Origin: Parendozoicomonas sp. Alg238-R29
GTDB taxonomy: Bacteria > Pseudomonadota > Gammaproteobacteria > Pseudomonadales > Endozoicomonadaceae
NCBI RefSeq assembly: GCF_947331445.1
Contig: NZ_CAMZOG010000006.1
Location: 1-64,000, forward strand
Direction: 5' to 3'
DNA length: 64,000 nucleotides
Made by a program: the position numbers and the translations under genes. Shown piece after piece: positions 1-7,042 of the stretch. Below the pieces are notes generated by a model, which searched no databases, was not told the DNA's origin, and saw nothing but the letters and a program-made list of their open reading frames with translations. Position 1 is the first letter of the stretch. Each line of letters opens with the position of its first letter.

Positions 1-469
1 AAAAGCCGTCGGAGAATGCCAGTGAAAAGTCAGGAACAATCAGAAAAATTCCCGTCATGGTGGCCTGCGACCGTCAGCAACATGTAACCGATGCCGTTCT
101 CGAACATGTGAGTAACGATGAACTCTTCACGCAACTGGCAGGACGGATTTTACCAGGCAGCACCCTGTGCACGGATGCTCATCTGTCCCATGAAAAACTG
201 GCAGACCAACTCAACGTGACGCTGAAAGAATTGGTCACTACGGCAGGCCAGTATGTGCGAGAGAAGGTTTATCACATTCAAACGGTCAATGCTTATCACA
301 GTGAGCTCAAACGTTGGATTAATGGTTTTTTCAAAGGCGTAGCAACGAAATATTTATCGCGCTATCTGGGCTGGAAACGATTTTTAAAGACACATATCTT
401 CTCGGAAGAGAGTTTGTTAGATCAGGAAGCATCCCATTGGCTCAACCCACATTTATTGTGAACAGAGCC
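1..469 (+). mobile_element. IS1595-family insertion sequence, right end (left part outside window)
   Basis: Only the 3' part of the element is present. It carries the C-terminal half of a DDE transposase and ends just after the transposase stop, near the string ending CAGAGCC at about 465-469. The boundary is inferred: to its right begins a prophage reading frame on the opposite strand that has lost its end. The terminal inverted repeat and the target duplication cannot be checked because the other end lies outside the window. Confidence 0.65.
3..461 (+). CDS. IS1595-family transposase, C-terminal part
   Basis: The frame is open from the window edge (position 3), so the N-terminus is missing. 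The visible part fits the C-terminal half of an ISXO2/IS1595-like DDE transposase: a conserved aspartate in TDAHLSHEKL, then HSELKRWINGFFKGVATKYL and a YLGWKRF segment typical of the end of the domain. It would cut and join element ends during transposition. An internal ATG at 57 is not the true start, because the family motif continues upstream in frame. Family assignment rests on remembered motifs. Confidence 0.75.
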   Translation, partial: KPSENASEKSGTIRKIPVMVACDRQQHVTDAVLEHVSNDELFTQLAGRILPGSTLCTDAHLSHEKLADQLNVTLKELVTTAGQYVREKVYHIQTVNAYHSELKRWINGFFKGVATKYLSRYLGWKRFLKTHIFSEESLLDQEASHWLNPHLL

Positions 470-538
470 CAGCAGTACCAGCCCAAAGGTATAGCGGGTG
501 ATCTGTTCCGGTGGTGTGTTAATAGTGGGGAGTGTCAT
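470..538 (-). pseudogene. Prophage gene cut by the IS (N-terminal remnant)
   Basis: The ATG at 538 overlaps the TGA of the HNH nuclease gene (ATGA), as expected for the next gene of the leftward operon. It encodes MTLPTINTPPEQITRYTFGL followed by a few more residues, then runs into the IS end, where the frame soon stops. The function is not recognisable from about 23 residues. Its position shows that the prophage operon once continued left, so the real left end of the prophage lies beyond the IS and outside this window. Confidence 0.55.
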
Positions 539-1131
539 GCTGCAGCTCCTTTTCGATCATAAATCTGGGCATTTAACTTGCCGATTAATCGAACAGTAGG
601 CTGAACCTCTTCAGGCATTGATGAGCAGCGTAATCTATTAATCTGCAAGTTGGCGTTTCTTGAAATAAGCTCGAGGTTGCTTGGGTCTGTGTTTGTTTTA
701 TTCCTGTCTCTGAAGATTAAACAGAATCCGTCAGGTAATGGCCCGTTGTCTTTTTCCCATTCGACCAGGTGTTTTAGGCGCCACTGATGCATCCCTTCTG
801 CAACTTTGATTTCTATATATCCATCTTTGGATATGCGCTCTGAACCCACCGGCTTCCAGTTGGCAGGCTTACTGCCTTTTTTGAAGCTGGTTTTGTTTGG
901 CCCTTTGGGTCGGGCGTTTGGGGATGGAATATTTCCTTTTTCAAACTGTCCCGTTCGGCCAGAGAGCCAGCCATTCCGCTTTCGTAATGAATTCAGGTTT
1001 TCGAATGAAACATCTGGTCGATTGAACCGCTCCTGGAACATTTGAAACTGTTCCGTTGTTGGAAGCTGGCAGTTGGCTTTGATGAAATCAAGTTCTGCCT
1101 GACTATATGAAATAGCGCGTCCCTTACCCAT
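535..1131 (-). CDS. HNH endonuclease, phage type
   Basis: This 198-residue protein has an HNH_3-like core in its second half: HQWRLKHLVEWEKDNGPLPD, then IFRDRNKTNTDPSNLELIS. These correspond to the first histidine, the G-LP-G turn and the N-NLE end of the family. The middle histidine pair seen in many members is replaced by IFRD, which is common in phage copies. The N-terminal 60 residues resemble a small DNA-binding region. It lies in the leftward operon downstream of rdgC, 2 bases after the 80-residue gene. It could be a homing-type or recombination-linked nuclease; no substrate can be inferred. Confidence 0.8.
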   Translation of the reverse strand: MGKGRAISYSQAELDFIKANCQLPTTEQFQMFQERFNRPDVSFENLNSLRKRNGWLSGRTGQFEKGNIPSPNARPKGPNKTSFKKGSKPANWKPVGSERISKDGYIEIKVAEGMHQWRLKHLVEWEKDNGPLPDGFCLIFRDRNKTNTDPSNLELISRNANLQINRLRCSSMPEEVQPTVRLIGKLNAQIYDRKGAAA

Positions 1132-1133
1132 GA

Positions 1134-1376
1134 CTACTTAGTCTCCAGCGCTAGAATTTGAGGAATGTCGTCACGGCTTAGACCTCGGTGCTCTGCCTGA
1201 AGCTTTAACGCGTTGAGCTGGAGAGAGGCGTTACTCACGATCTCTTTTGATATGTTGCTGACAGCCTGAGAGCGTTGAATCTCCTCTTGCAGCTCATTAC
1301 CTTTAACGCTTTCATCATTCAATCGTTCAAGCTGTGCGAACAGGTGATTGTTCAGATCGGCGAGTTTGTTTTTCAT
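1134..1376 (-). CDS. Small helical phage protein
   Basis: This 80-residue, charged, probably all-helical protein starts MKNKLADLNNHLFAQLERLN. Proteins of this type are common in Mu-like and lambda-like marine phages, but no function is known to me. Its ATG overlaps the end of rdgC by 4 bases, and the HNH gene follows after 2 bases, so it is translated as part of the leftward operon. No zinc, HTH or membrane motif is visible. Confidence 0.75.
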   Translation of the reverse strand: MKNKLADLNNHLFAQLERLNDESVKGNELQEEIQRSQAVSNISKEIVSNASLQLNALKLQAEHRGLSRDDIPQILALETK

Positions 1377-2287
1377 GCCTGCTCCTCTTCCTCAAAACCG
1401 CCAAGAGCAACAATCTGGTCATCAATCAACCCGGCCATGGTGTCGCACATCAGTGCCATGTCTGCATCAAATCGGCTGGCTTCGTCTTCAGCATTCAGTG
1501 CTTCTGATTGTTCCAGTAGCGCTTCAGTGAATTTGATTCCAGTCAGGCGCAGGTCGTCGCGGAGTCTGAAGGCGCAGGCCGCATTGTAATGAATGTCCAG
1601 TTCGGCCACTTGCATGCCGGTGTTGATGTGGTTGCGAATTTCGTCGCTGATGATGTCCTGTCGTTTAACGCGAATCTCGCCGCCATCTTCACCAAGGTCT
1701 TTCAGGAGAACACCATCACCCAGGGTCATCATTGGCGGAACGGTTTCCGGATGTTCCAGCCAGTGAGTCATGGTGTTGGCTGGTGGCTGCTTTAATGCTG
1801 GTGGCACGATGGGGAGCGAGCCAAGTGCGGAGCGAATGAGACTGGTGAGCTCTTCGGCCTTCCTGAAGGTTGCTGTGTTGACGACAACCCGGCGACCTTT
1901 CAAATCAATCCAGGCACTTATGCGCGTTTTTCGCGGGAAGGCCCGCGGCAACAAATCAAGAGTGACTTCGTCTTTGATCTGGTCTCGCTCTTTCTTGTAA
2001 ATCTTGCGCCCCTGATCGGCTTCAATCTGTTCGACCTTTTCCTGTACCGCCTCAGTCACTACAAAGGAAGGTAATAAGCGCTCTTCCTTCTGCATGCAAA
2101 CAAAAAGGTTTTGCCCAGTTTGGTGAACCAATTGGCTGGAGCCTGGGCAAGGTGGCACAAAACCGGCACTGGTAAGCTCTGTTTTCCCGGTGGAGCGAAA
2201 GGGGTGCTCTTTGAGAGCTGTTTCCAGTTGTTCACTGGTGAGGGTAAACAACTTGCTGAAAACGTAGATAATGGCATTTTTAAACAT
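1373..2287 (-). CDS. rdgC: Recombination-associated protein RdgC
   Basis: At 304 residues it matches the usual RdgC length (about 303 in E. coli), starting MFKNAIIYVFSK and carrying the family segments RSTGKTELTSAGFVPP and LLPRAFPRKTRISAWID. RdgC forms a ring-shaped dimer that binds double-stranded DNA and limits RecA action. Phage-borne copies sit where lambda carries its own recombination genes. Here it is the main recognised gene of the leftward early operon, after two small genes and before an 80-residue protein that overlaps its stop. It may modulate host recombination during phage replication. Confidence 0.92.
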   Translation of the reverse strand: MFKNAIIYVFSKLFTLTSEQLETALKEHPFRSTGKTELTSAGFVPPCPGSSQLVHQTGQNLFVCMQKEERLLPSFVVTEAVQEKVEQIEADQGRKIYKKERDQIKDEVTLDLLPRAFPRKTRISAWIDLKGRRVVVNTATFRKAEELTSLIRSALGSLPIVPPALKQPPANTMTHWLEHPETVPPMMTLGDGVLLKDLGEDGGEIRVKRQDIISDEIRNHINTGMQVAELDIHYNAACAFRLRDDLRLTGIKFTEALLEQSEALNAEDEASRFDADMALMCDTMAGLIDDQIVALGGFEEEEQA

Positions 2288-2320
2288 TGTGATTTCCTGA
2301 AATCAATTAGGTGTAATGGA

Positions 2321-2524
2321 TCAGTGCACGTTTGAATTGGAATATAAGGGTTGGTTTGTGGCCTGTTTCGCCAGAAGTGCTTTTGCATCCTCCAGTTCAA
2401 GAAATACTCGCACTGCCGCTTCACGCTCTGCAGGTCTCATGGTGGGATCGTTTCTATCCAGGCGAACAAGAAGCTCTACTTCGTTCTGGGTAACGGGTAC
2501 ACCATCAATCATTGAGATATTCAT
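2321..2524 (-). CDS. Small acidic phage protein, unknown
   Basis: This 67-residue protein starts MNISMIDGVPVTQNEVELLV, is rich in Glu and Leu, and has a helical centre with the charged run MRPAEREAAVRVFLELEDA. No family is recognised. Its start overlaps the stop of the preceding 68-residue gene by 4 bases, and rdgC begins about 33 bases downstream, so it belongs to the leftward operon. The reading frame is supported mainly by this tight packing. Confidence 0.6.
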   Translation of the reverse strand: MNISMIDGVPVTQNEVELLVRLDRNDPTMRPAEREAAVRVFLELEDAKALLAKQATNQPLYSNSNVH

Positions 2525-2727
2525 GCGGCGACTCCCTTAAGCCCTTTCACTGGCCGGCCAGAACAGGTCGATTCCCAAACGCCGTTTTCACGTTTGCATG
2601 TCCAGCCTATGCAGTGGCCTTTGTTGGCATAGCTGATACAGGCAACCAGATCACCCAGCTTGCGGCGGTTGATTACCTGCCCGGCTGGTGGCTTTTGCTG
2701 TGCTGAGTGTTGTGACTGTGCCCCCAC
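2521..2727 (-). CDS. Small cysteine-containing phage protein, unknown
   Basis: This 68-residue basic protein has four cysteines (in LVACISYANK, HCIGWTCKRE and STCSGRP) and a glycine- and tryptophan-containing middle. It could bind a metal or form a small beta fold, but no family is recognised. It overlaps the next gene by 4 bases. A 120-base gap separates it from the HTH regulator upstream. Confidence 0.55.
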   Translation of the reverse strand: MGAQSQHSAQQKPPAGQVINRRKLGDLVACISYANKGHCIGWTCKRENGVWESTCSGRPVKGLKGVAA

Positions 2728-2856
2728 GGTCTTCCCCTCTACCTGTTGTTACTGTTGTTTGTTAATTTGCTTGAGGGTTTGAATTCTCAAGCCTGTCTAT
2801 GAGTGAACTGGTGCGCTGTGTTCTTTCTTCTGCTTTGGAGACATTATGTTTTCCCT

Positions 2857-3327
2857 TTATGCGTAAGCTGCCGCCCATTCGGGCAACGCAAACAGATCGT
2901 CCTTTCCACCTTGCAGACCGCCACGTTTGGCTATGCGTACAGGCTGAGTTCCACCTCCACGCTTCGGCTGTGGTTTGCGAGGAATCCGGTTGCTGTTGAG
3001 TGGTTGGCTGCTGTTGCTGGCGTAACTGGTGGCAAGGTTGATTTCCAGCGCTGCCTGGCAAATAACCAGCGCTACAACTAAAGGGCTAACGATTCCTCGG
3101 CGAAAGGCTTCAGCTACCAGCCCGTAAAGGCTGTGAACATCCATTTTATTAAGCAGACGCTGTCGATATGTACGGCTGCTTTGCAGGCTTAATCCCATGA
3201 GAATGCCAGCGGTTTCGGCATCTTTATCTTCAACTACCCACAACAGAGACTCTGAATCACGTTCTGTGAGGTCGTTGTTTGGTACGACTTTGAAGCGTGG
3301 GCCTGTGTAGGTGCGTGTTGTTTTCAT
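2857..3327 (-). CDS. LuxR-type HTH regulator heading the leftward operon
   Basis: Residues 20-80 fit a LuxR/GerE helix-turn-helix: LTERDSESLLWVVEDKDAET, AGILMGLSLQSSRTYRQRL and the closing LNKMDVHSLYGLVAEAFRRG. No receiver or ligand domain precedes it. A hydrophobic stretch (VVALVICQAALEINL, about 83-100) follows, then a basic glycine-rich tail. It is the first gene after the operator-like palindrome at 3349-3365, so it is probably repressed in the lysogen and made early in lytic growth. A role as early transcriptional regulator of the leftward operon is inferred. Confidence 0.7.
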   Translation of the reverse strand: MKTTRTYTGPRFKVVPNNDLTERDSESLLWVVEDKDAETAGILMGLSLQSSRTYRQRLLNKMDVHSLYGLVAEAFRRGIVSPLVVALVICQAALEINLATSYASNSSQPLNSNRIPRKPQPKRGGGTQPVRIAKRGGLQGGKDDLFALPEWAAAYA

Positions 3328-3348
3328 TTTGCGCTCACTTATTTTATA

Positions 3349-3365
3349 AATAGGTTAAACCTATT
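3349..3365. promoter_or_regulatory. Leftward operator-like palindrome (OL)
   Basis: AATAGGTT-A-AACCTATT is a perfect 8+1+8 inverted repeat, 21 bases upstream of the leftward HTH gene. The 14-base core AATAGGTTAAACCT recurs upstream of the Cro-like gene (5622-5635). On the minus strand a TATAAT-like hexamer overlaps its upstream edge. Repressor binding here is inferred from symmetry and recurrence. Confidence 0.7.
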
Positions 3366-3444
3366 ATATTGGTGAAATCAAGCCTATTTAATTATTGCTT
3401 TAAGGTGGGGAGGCGAGGAGGGGGTGTATAAAAGTTGCAGTTGC

Positions 3445-3472
3445 ACAAAAAAGCCCCGACAGTGCGGGGCTT
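3445..3472 (-). terminator. Terminator of the repressor operon
   Basis: The stem AAGCCCCG / CGGGGCTT (3451-3458 with 3465-3472) has a 6-base loop and is followed on the minus strand by a run of T. It lies 20 bases after the stop of the 331-residue gene and before the leftward operator. It therefore ends the cI-DUF4124-membrane protein transcript and separates it from the leftward early operon. Confidence 0.85.
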
Positions 3473-3491
3473 CTTATGAGGCAGGTGTTGT

Positions 3492-4487
3492 TTATCGAGT
3501 TGTTAAAGCCGCGCTGGCGAGTCCGATATATTGAGTAATCACACGGGTCGTTTTTTTAGGGGTGGTATACGTTGTCACTTCCAATGAGAGAATGGTGCTG
3601 GTGTCTACACTGTCCCGCAGGATTTTCCCTTCGCCTTTGCTCAGCAGGTCGGTACTCACTTTTGCTGTGGTGGGCTGCAAAGTGCTGGGATTGGTTAGAG
3701 TGACTCTGGCTTGTTTGTTTTTTCTGTCTATCACATAGCCGTCTATGTAGTAATCGTTGGTTTCTACTTTGGTGCTGCGGCTTTCGAGCTCTTCCAGTCG
3801 TTGTTTCAGGGCCTGCACGTCGCTTGGTGATAGTGTGCTGCCTGCAATGGTGGCTTTATCTATGTTCGGTGCTGCGAGAATGGGCGCAGCCTGACCCTTG
3901 CCCGCTTCTATGGCAACCTGTGCAAGATGTTGGGTTTCCTTGATAAGCTCGCCCAGCATGTTCAGGTTCTGACTGTGAATGTTTTCTATTTCTATTGCTG
4001 TTTCTGTTTGTTGTTGGTCGATCTGGATGCGTTCGTAAGTACCACTGATGTAGTGGACGCCAACCCCTAAAAATAGAATGGAAAACAGTGCGATCAGTGT
4101 TTGTTTTTTATCGTTGCTCTCCATGTCTTTCATAACTCCATCAAGTGTTTTTAGCAGTTTTCCAGCTGATTTAAACACAAAACCAAGACCGGAGGAGCCT
4201 TTTTTTAAAGTGAAGTCGAGTTGAAGCGCTTCCCGTTCCTCGCTGGTCAGGAGTCGGGTGTTGGTTGAGTTACGGGTGAAAAGACAATAAGCCCGTAGCA
4301 CTGACTGTTGCAGTTCTGGCAGTGTATGCACAACGGATGAGGGGATGTTTCCATGATACAAATCTCCCTCCAGTTTAATCTGGTATCCCAAATCTTGGCA
4401 GGTGTGCAGGAAGGAACTGGTCTCGTTGTAGGTGCCTGATTCGAGAAAATGAATCATGGTGGAAATGTCAGTGAGTGGGTTGTCCAT
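3492..4487 (-). CDS. Single-span membrane protein in the rex position, unknown
   Basis: This 331-residue protein has an N-terminal soluble part (1-150), one clear transmembrane segment at about 150-168 (TLIALFSILFLGVGVHYISG), then a coiled-coil-prone region (175-245) and a beta-rich C-terminal domain. No known family is recognised. It is the last gene of the repressor transcript (17 bases after the DUF4124 gene, 20 bases before a terminator), so it should be expressed in the lysogen. Lambda keeps rexB, a membrane protein of superinfection exclusion, at this place. A defence or lysogenic-conversion role is inferred from position only. Confidence 0.75.
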   Translation of the reverse strand: MDNPLTDISTMIHFLESGTYNETSSFLHTCQDLGYQIKLEGDLYHGNIPSSVVHTLPELQQSVLRAYCLFTRNSTNTRLLTSEEREALQLDFTLKKGSSGLGFVFKSAGKLLKTLDGVMKDMESNDKKQTLIALFSILFLGVGVHYISGTYERIQIDQQQTETAIEIENIHSQNLNMLGELIKETQHLAQVAIEAGKGQAAPILAAPNIDKATIAGSTLSPSDVQALKQRLEELESRSTKVETNDYYIDGYVIDRKNKQARVTLTNPSTLQPTTAKVSTDLLSKGEGKILRDSVDTSTILSLEVTTYTTPKKTTRVITQYIGLASAALTTR

Positions 4488-4504
4488 AACCTGCAGAGCC
4501 TTAT

Positions 4505-4975
4505 CTACTGATTGCTGTTGAGGTAGCCAATTTCGCTATTCAGGCGTTTAATTTCATCGCGCTTAAGGTCGATTTTGAGTTTGTATTTCTCTGTCACGGA
4601 TTGCATCTCCGTTGATATGGACTCCTGCCAAGTGGCACCGGCCAGGTTGTTGTTGGCGCGTAGCTTCTTGATTCTTAGGCGGGACAGTTCCTGCTCCATG
4701 CTCTTGCTGTAGCTTGTGATTTTGTCTTCTATTCGCTTGATTTCAGATTCCAGCAAGCCACGCTTGCTGGTGGCTTTCATGGAGTCAAGTTTGCTTTGAT
4801 CAATGCCATCCATGGTAGTAATTTTGGATAAGGTGACTGTTTGTGCTGACGCACCGCAGGGCTTGTCTGAGAAGGTTGTTTTTCCGCCCTCTTGGCACTT
4901 GTAAATTTGCCCGTGTGCCAATAGTGGGATAGAACATATTGCGGCGAGTGTCAGGCGGTAGTGAAGTTTTAACAT
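4505..4975 (-). CDS. Secreted DUF4124-type protein with coiled coil, in the rex position
   Basis: This 156-residue protein has an N-terminal Sec signal peptide (LTLAAICSIPLLAHG, cleavage near residue 22). A short DUF4124-like segment follows (QIYKCQEGGKTTFSDKPCG; two cysteines, aromatic-rich), then a long charged coiled coil (70-156). It should act in the periplasm. It lies 24 bases after the repressor gene and 17 bases before the membrane protein gene, so all three are probably cotranscribed in the lysogen. Its partner may be the membrane protein, which also has a coiled coil. The function is unknown. Confidence 0.75.
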   Translation of the reverse strand: MLKLHYRLTLAAICSIPLLAHGQIYKCQEGGKTTFSDKPCGASAQTVTLSKITTMDGIDQSKLDSMKATSKRGLLESEIKRIEDKITSYSKSMEQELSRLRIKKLRANNNLAGATWQESISTEMQSVTEKYKLKIDLKRDEIKRLNSEIGYLNSNQ

Positions 4976-4999
4976 CCTTTTTTACTTCCTGTTTTTGCG

Positions 5000-5521
5000 T
5001 TAATCGATGTATGCCTTTAGAAGATAGGCATGCTTGTTTTCATCGGGGAGTATTAGCAGGTCAGCACTGAATAGGTGTGCATCTATAAGCTTTTTTCTAT
5101 TGATGCTGGCATCAATGGTTAGCTTGATTTCTTCTTCGATTGATATGTCGGGCACTATGGCTGACCAATCTTTCGAAGAAGCTTCGTCGCTTTTTCTGAT
5201 AATAATGCTTGTTTTGTTGTAACGTTTGGCGCCAGTAGTTGAAACTTGCGGTGTGCGTTCCTGCTGATCGACTATGTAGAGGTTCTCTTCTCCTTCTATA
5301 TTGCCTTTCCCAGTCAGTAGCCAGTCTTCTTCTACCTTTAGATATTCTGCAATCTTCTTGATGTTCTTTGAGCGGGGTTCTATCTCCCCAGATTCCATTT
5401 GGTAAACGCTGGGTTGAGAAATGCCAACGGCGTCCGCCAGCATTCGCTGGGTGACACGCAGTCTTAGCCCCAGCCGCTCTCTAGCTGTGGTCCGAGCTTT
5501 TTTTATCCGTTTTCCAATCAT
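5000..5521 (-). CDS. CI-like phage repressor, XRE type, no peptidase domain
   Basis: The start chosen is the ATG at 5521 (MIGKRIKKARTTARERLGLR), giving 173 residues. An in-frame ATG at 5533 and a GTG at 5569 are possible, but the GTG has its ribosome site too close. Residues 20-75 form an XRE helix-turn-helix (TQRMLADAVGISQPSVYQME, then KNIKKIAEYLKV, ending EEDWLLTGKG). The C-terminal part is unlike the S24/LexA peptidase domain: I see neither an Ala-Gly cleavage site nor the Ser/Lys pair. It is divergent from the Cro-like gene across a palindrome-rich interval, the classical lysis-lysogeny layout. Confidence 0.85.
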   Translation of the reverse strand: MIGKRIKKARTTARERLGLRLRVTQRMLADAVGISQPSVYQMESGEIEPRSKNIKKIAEYLKVEEDWLLTGKGNIEGEENLYIVDQQERTPQVSTTGAKRYNKTSIIIRKSDEASSKDWSAIVPDISIEEEIKLTIDASINRKKLIDAHLFSADLLILPDENKHAYLLKAYID

Positions 5522-5599
5522 GATCTTACGCATCTTATAAATGTTGCCAGTGGATTGCTTATAAAACACCTTTCTAATTTTCTTGATAAAGGGTTTTCT

Positions 5600-5615
5600 A
5601 GCGAGTAGTCTCGCT
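5600..5615. promoter_or_regulatory. Second inverted repeat in the cI-cro interval
   Basis: AGCGAG-TAGT-CTCGCT is a perfect 6-base inverted repeat midway between the divergent repressor and Cro-like genes. It differs in sequence from the AGGTTAAACCT palindrome. It could be a second operator or a small hairpin in the repressor leader. Confidence 0.4.
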
Positions 5616-5624
5616 TATAAAAAT

Positions 5625-5635
5625 AGGTTAAACCT
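5625..5635. promoter_or_regulatory. Rightward operator-like palindrome (OR)
   Basis: AGGTT-A-AACCT is a perfect inverted repeat whose flanks (AATAGGTTAAACCT, 5622-5635) are identical to the palindrome before the leftward operon at 3349. It ends 12 bases before the ATG of the Cro-like gene, where a bound repressor would block transcription or translation. This pair of sites is the basis for naming a lambda-like OL/OR control. Confidence 0.7.
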
Positions 5636-5647
5636 TTAATATAAGTA

Positions 5648-5848
5648 ATGAACTCATACGAAAAACTAAAAGGCATCTACCGATCTCAGGCCGGCATAGC
5701 GGAAGCGCTGAATATTTCTCAGCCATCTGTTTGGGAGTGGGGAGGTGTTATCCCTGCAAGGCATGCAAAAACGGTCAGCGATTTAACCGGGGGCGAGATC
5801 ACTATCGCTGAAGTGCACGAAGACTACGAACAGGCACGACCCAAATAA
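5648..5848 (+). CDS. Cro/YdaS-like regulator
   Basis: This 66-residue protein starts MNSYEKLKGIYRSQAGIAEAL and continues NISQPSVWEWGGVIPARHAK. That is the YdaS/Cro-type small HTH, with the recognition helix in SQPSVWEWG. The end contains the TGGEITIAEVHEDY segment common in this family. It is the first gene of the rightward operon, divergent from the repressor, with an operator-like palindrome ending 12 bases upstream. It should repress the repressor promoter during lytic growth. The repressor HTH also has ISQPSVYQ, so both may read the same half-site. Confidence 0.85.
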   Translation: MNSYEKLKGIYRSQAGIAEALNISQPSVWEWGGVIPARHAKTVSDLTGGEITIAEVHEDYEQARPK

Positions 5849-5906
5849 TGGCCTGTTCCTTGGAAAACATCATGTCTGCAATTGTGGACAAGAGGGGGCA
5901 ATAACA

Positions 5907-6041
5907 ATGAATAAATACAACCAACTAAAACAGATTAATGCTGGTGGCTGTCAGCGAGTAAAGCTTCCTGCAGAACTGCGTCAGGTACTCAACCCCATTA
6001 ATTCGCCCGTTTTCAGACAACCGACCCCTTCTGGGCACTAG
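5907..6041 (+). CDS. Small protein upstream of replication gene, unknown
   Basis: This 44-residue frame starts MNKYNQLKQINAGGCQRVKL and ends with GH before TAG. A strong ribosome site (AGAGGGGGC) lies 8 bases before the ATG. It lies between the Cro-like gene and replication gene O, in the position lambda fills with cII, but it is too short and lacks a clear HTH. Its stop overlaps the ribosome site of the O gene (TAGGAGGC), suggesting translational coupling. Confidence 0.6.
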   Translation: MNKYNQLKQINAGGCQRVKLPAELRQVLNPINSPVFRQPTPSGH

Positions 6042-6049
6042 GAGGCAGC

Positions 6050-7042
6050 ATGGAAAATGTTGTCAGCCTGTTTGGCAGCAGAGGTGCCTGTCAGCCTAAA
6101 GCGGGAAACGTGCAAGGTAAGGCGACTTTGGAAAACGGCTACACCAAGCTCTCTGATCAACTGATTGATGCACTGGCCCGCGCTGAGTACAGACTGTCTG
6201 GTCGTGAATACGCCATTGTATTCGCTGTTATTCGTAAGACGTACGGTTTCCAGAAAGGTGCTGATTGGATTGCGCTTTCTCAATTTGAAGAGCTGACTGG
6301 GGTTTTGAAGCGTGACTGCTGCACTCTGATTAACGGTCTGGTAAAGAAAAAGATTCTGCTTCGAAAAGCGAATGGTCACGACCAAAAGTTGGCTATTAAC
6401 ACGGCAATAGAAGAGTGGGAAAAGCCCAAAAAGACCGTTCGTAAATCCACGAATAAATCGATTAAATCCACGAATAAATCGATTGAATCCACGAATAAAT
6501 CGATTAAATCCACGAACCACAATAGAGATACAGAGATACAGAGAAATAATAAAAGCTCTTATGTCGAAGAATCTGGCGATTCAGCGACGAGTGAGTGTAC
6601 TGAAGTTTCAAAAACAGTTATTCGTGAAGGTGCGGCAATACAAACCCCTGCCGGAAAGAAGTGGGGCATGCCTGTTGATCTTGAGATTGCTGAACTGATT
6701 CATGAAGGAGTCGCTAAGGTTACCGGCGATTGCAATCCAAACCTTGCAGATTGGGCGAACACCATTCGTTTGATGAGGGAGCAGAAAGGCCGCAAGCCTG
6801 AACACATCAAAGCCCTGTTTACTTTTGCCAACCAGCACGTTGATGAAAAATTTAGCTGGGCAGAGCAAATCCTGTCCCCGGCAGCTTTGAACAGGCATTG
6901 GGCAAAATTGGCAGCCAGGCGCAACGGTGAACGTAACCGGTTAACCCAAACCGTTGAACCGCCAAAAACTCAGGAGCAGAAGCTTACTGATCGCAGTTGG
7001 GCTGATGGCCCGATGATTTCTGACGGGGAGGGTGACTGCTGA
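6050..7042 (+). CDS. Phage replication protein O
   Basis: Residues 25-115 match the lambda O N-terminal winged-helix domain: NGYTKLSDQLIDALARAEYR, REYAIVFAVIRKTYGF, and the second helix pair ending KKKILLRKANGHD. The protein should bind the origin and recruit the replicative helicase. Residues 130-158 are a repeated KSTNKSI run, whose DNA is the iteron array. The C-terminal part (205-300) is a helical domain with SWAEQILSPAALNRHWAKLA, typical of helicase-recruiting ends. It follows a 44-residue gene with an 8-base gap and overlaps the next gene by one base. At 330 residues its length is normal. Confidence 0.88.
   Translation: MENVVSLFGSRGACQPKAGNVQGKATLENGYTKLSDQLIDALARAEYRLSGREYAIVFAVIRKTYGFQKGADWIALSQFEELTGVLKRDCCTLINGLVKKKILLRKANGHDQKLAINTAIEEWEKPKKTVRKSTNKSIKSTNKSIESTNKSIKSTNHNRDTEIQRNNKSSYVEESGDSATSECTEVSKTVIREGAAIQTPAGKKWGMPVDLEIAELIHEGVAKVTGDCNPNLADWANTIRLMREQKGRKPEHIKALFTFANQHVDEKFSWAEQILSPAALNRHWAKLAARRNGERNRLTQTVEPPKTQEQKLTDRSWADGPMISDGEGDC
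6443..6516 (+). repeat. Iterons of the prophage origin, inside gene O
   Basis: Three full 21-base direct repeats (6443-6463, 6464-6484, 6485-6505) and an 11-base fourth start have the consensus AAATCCACGAATAAATCGAT plus T. The third copy differs only at its first base. The surrounding stretch is A/T-rich downstream (6530-6560). Repeats inside gene O are how lambda builds its replication origin, so this is very likely the phage ori. Each unit contains ATCGAT. Confidence 0.85.

Noticed and set aside
1-540. Left attachment site of the prophage
   Set aside because: No sequence from 40016-40228 was seen repeated here, and the IS interrupts a phage gene, so the left end must be outside the window.
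2762-3061. 99-residue minus-strand frame, or a 38-residue version from 2878
   Set aside because: It lies mostly inside the LuxR-type HTH gene in another frame, is Gln/Ser-rich and has no ribosome site. The short form is possible but unsupported.
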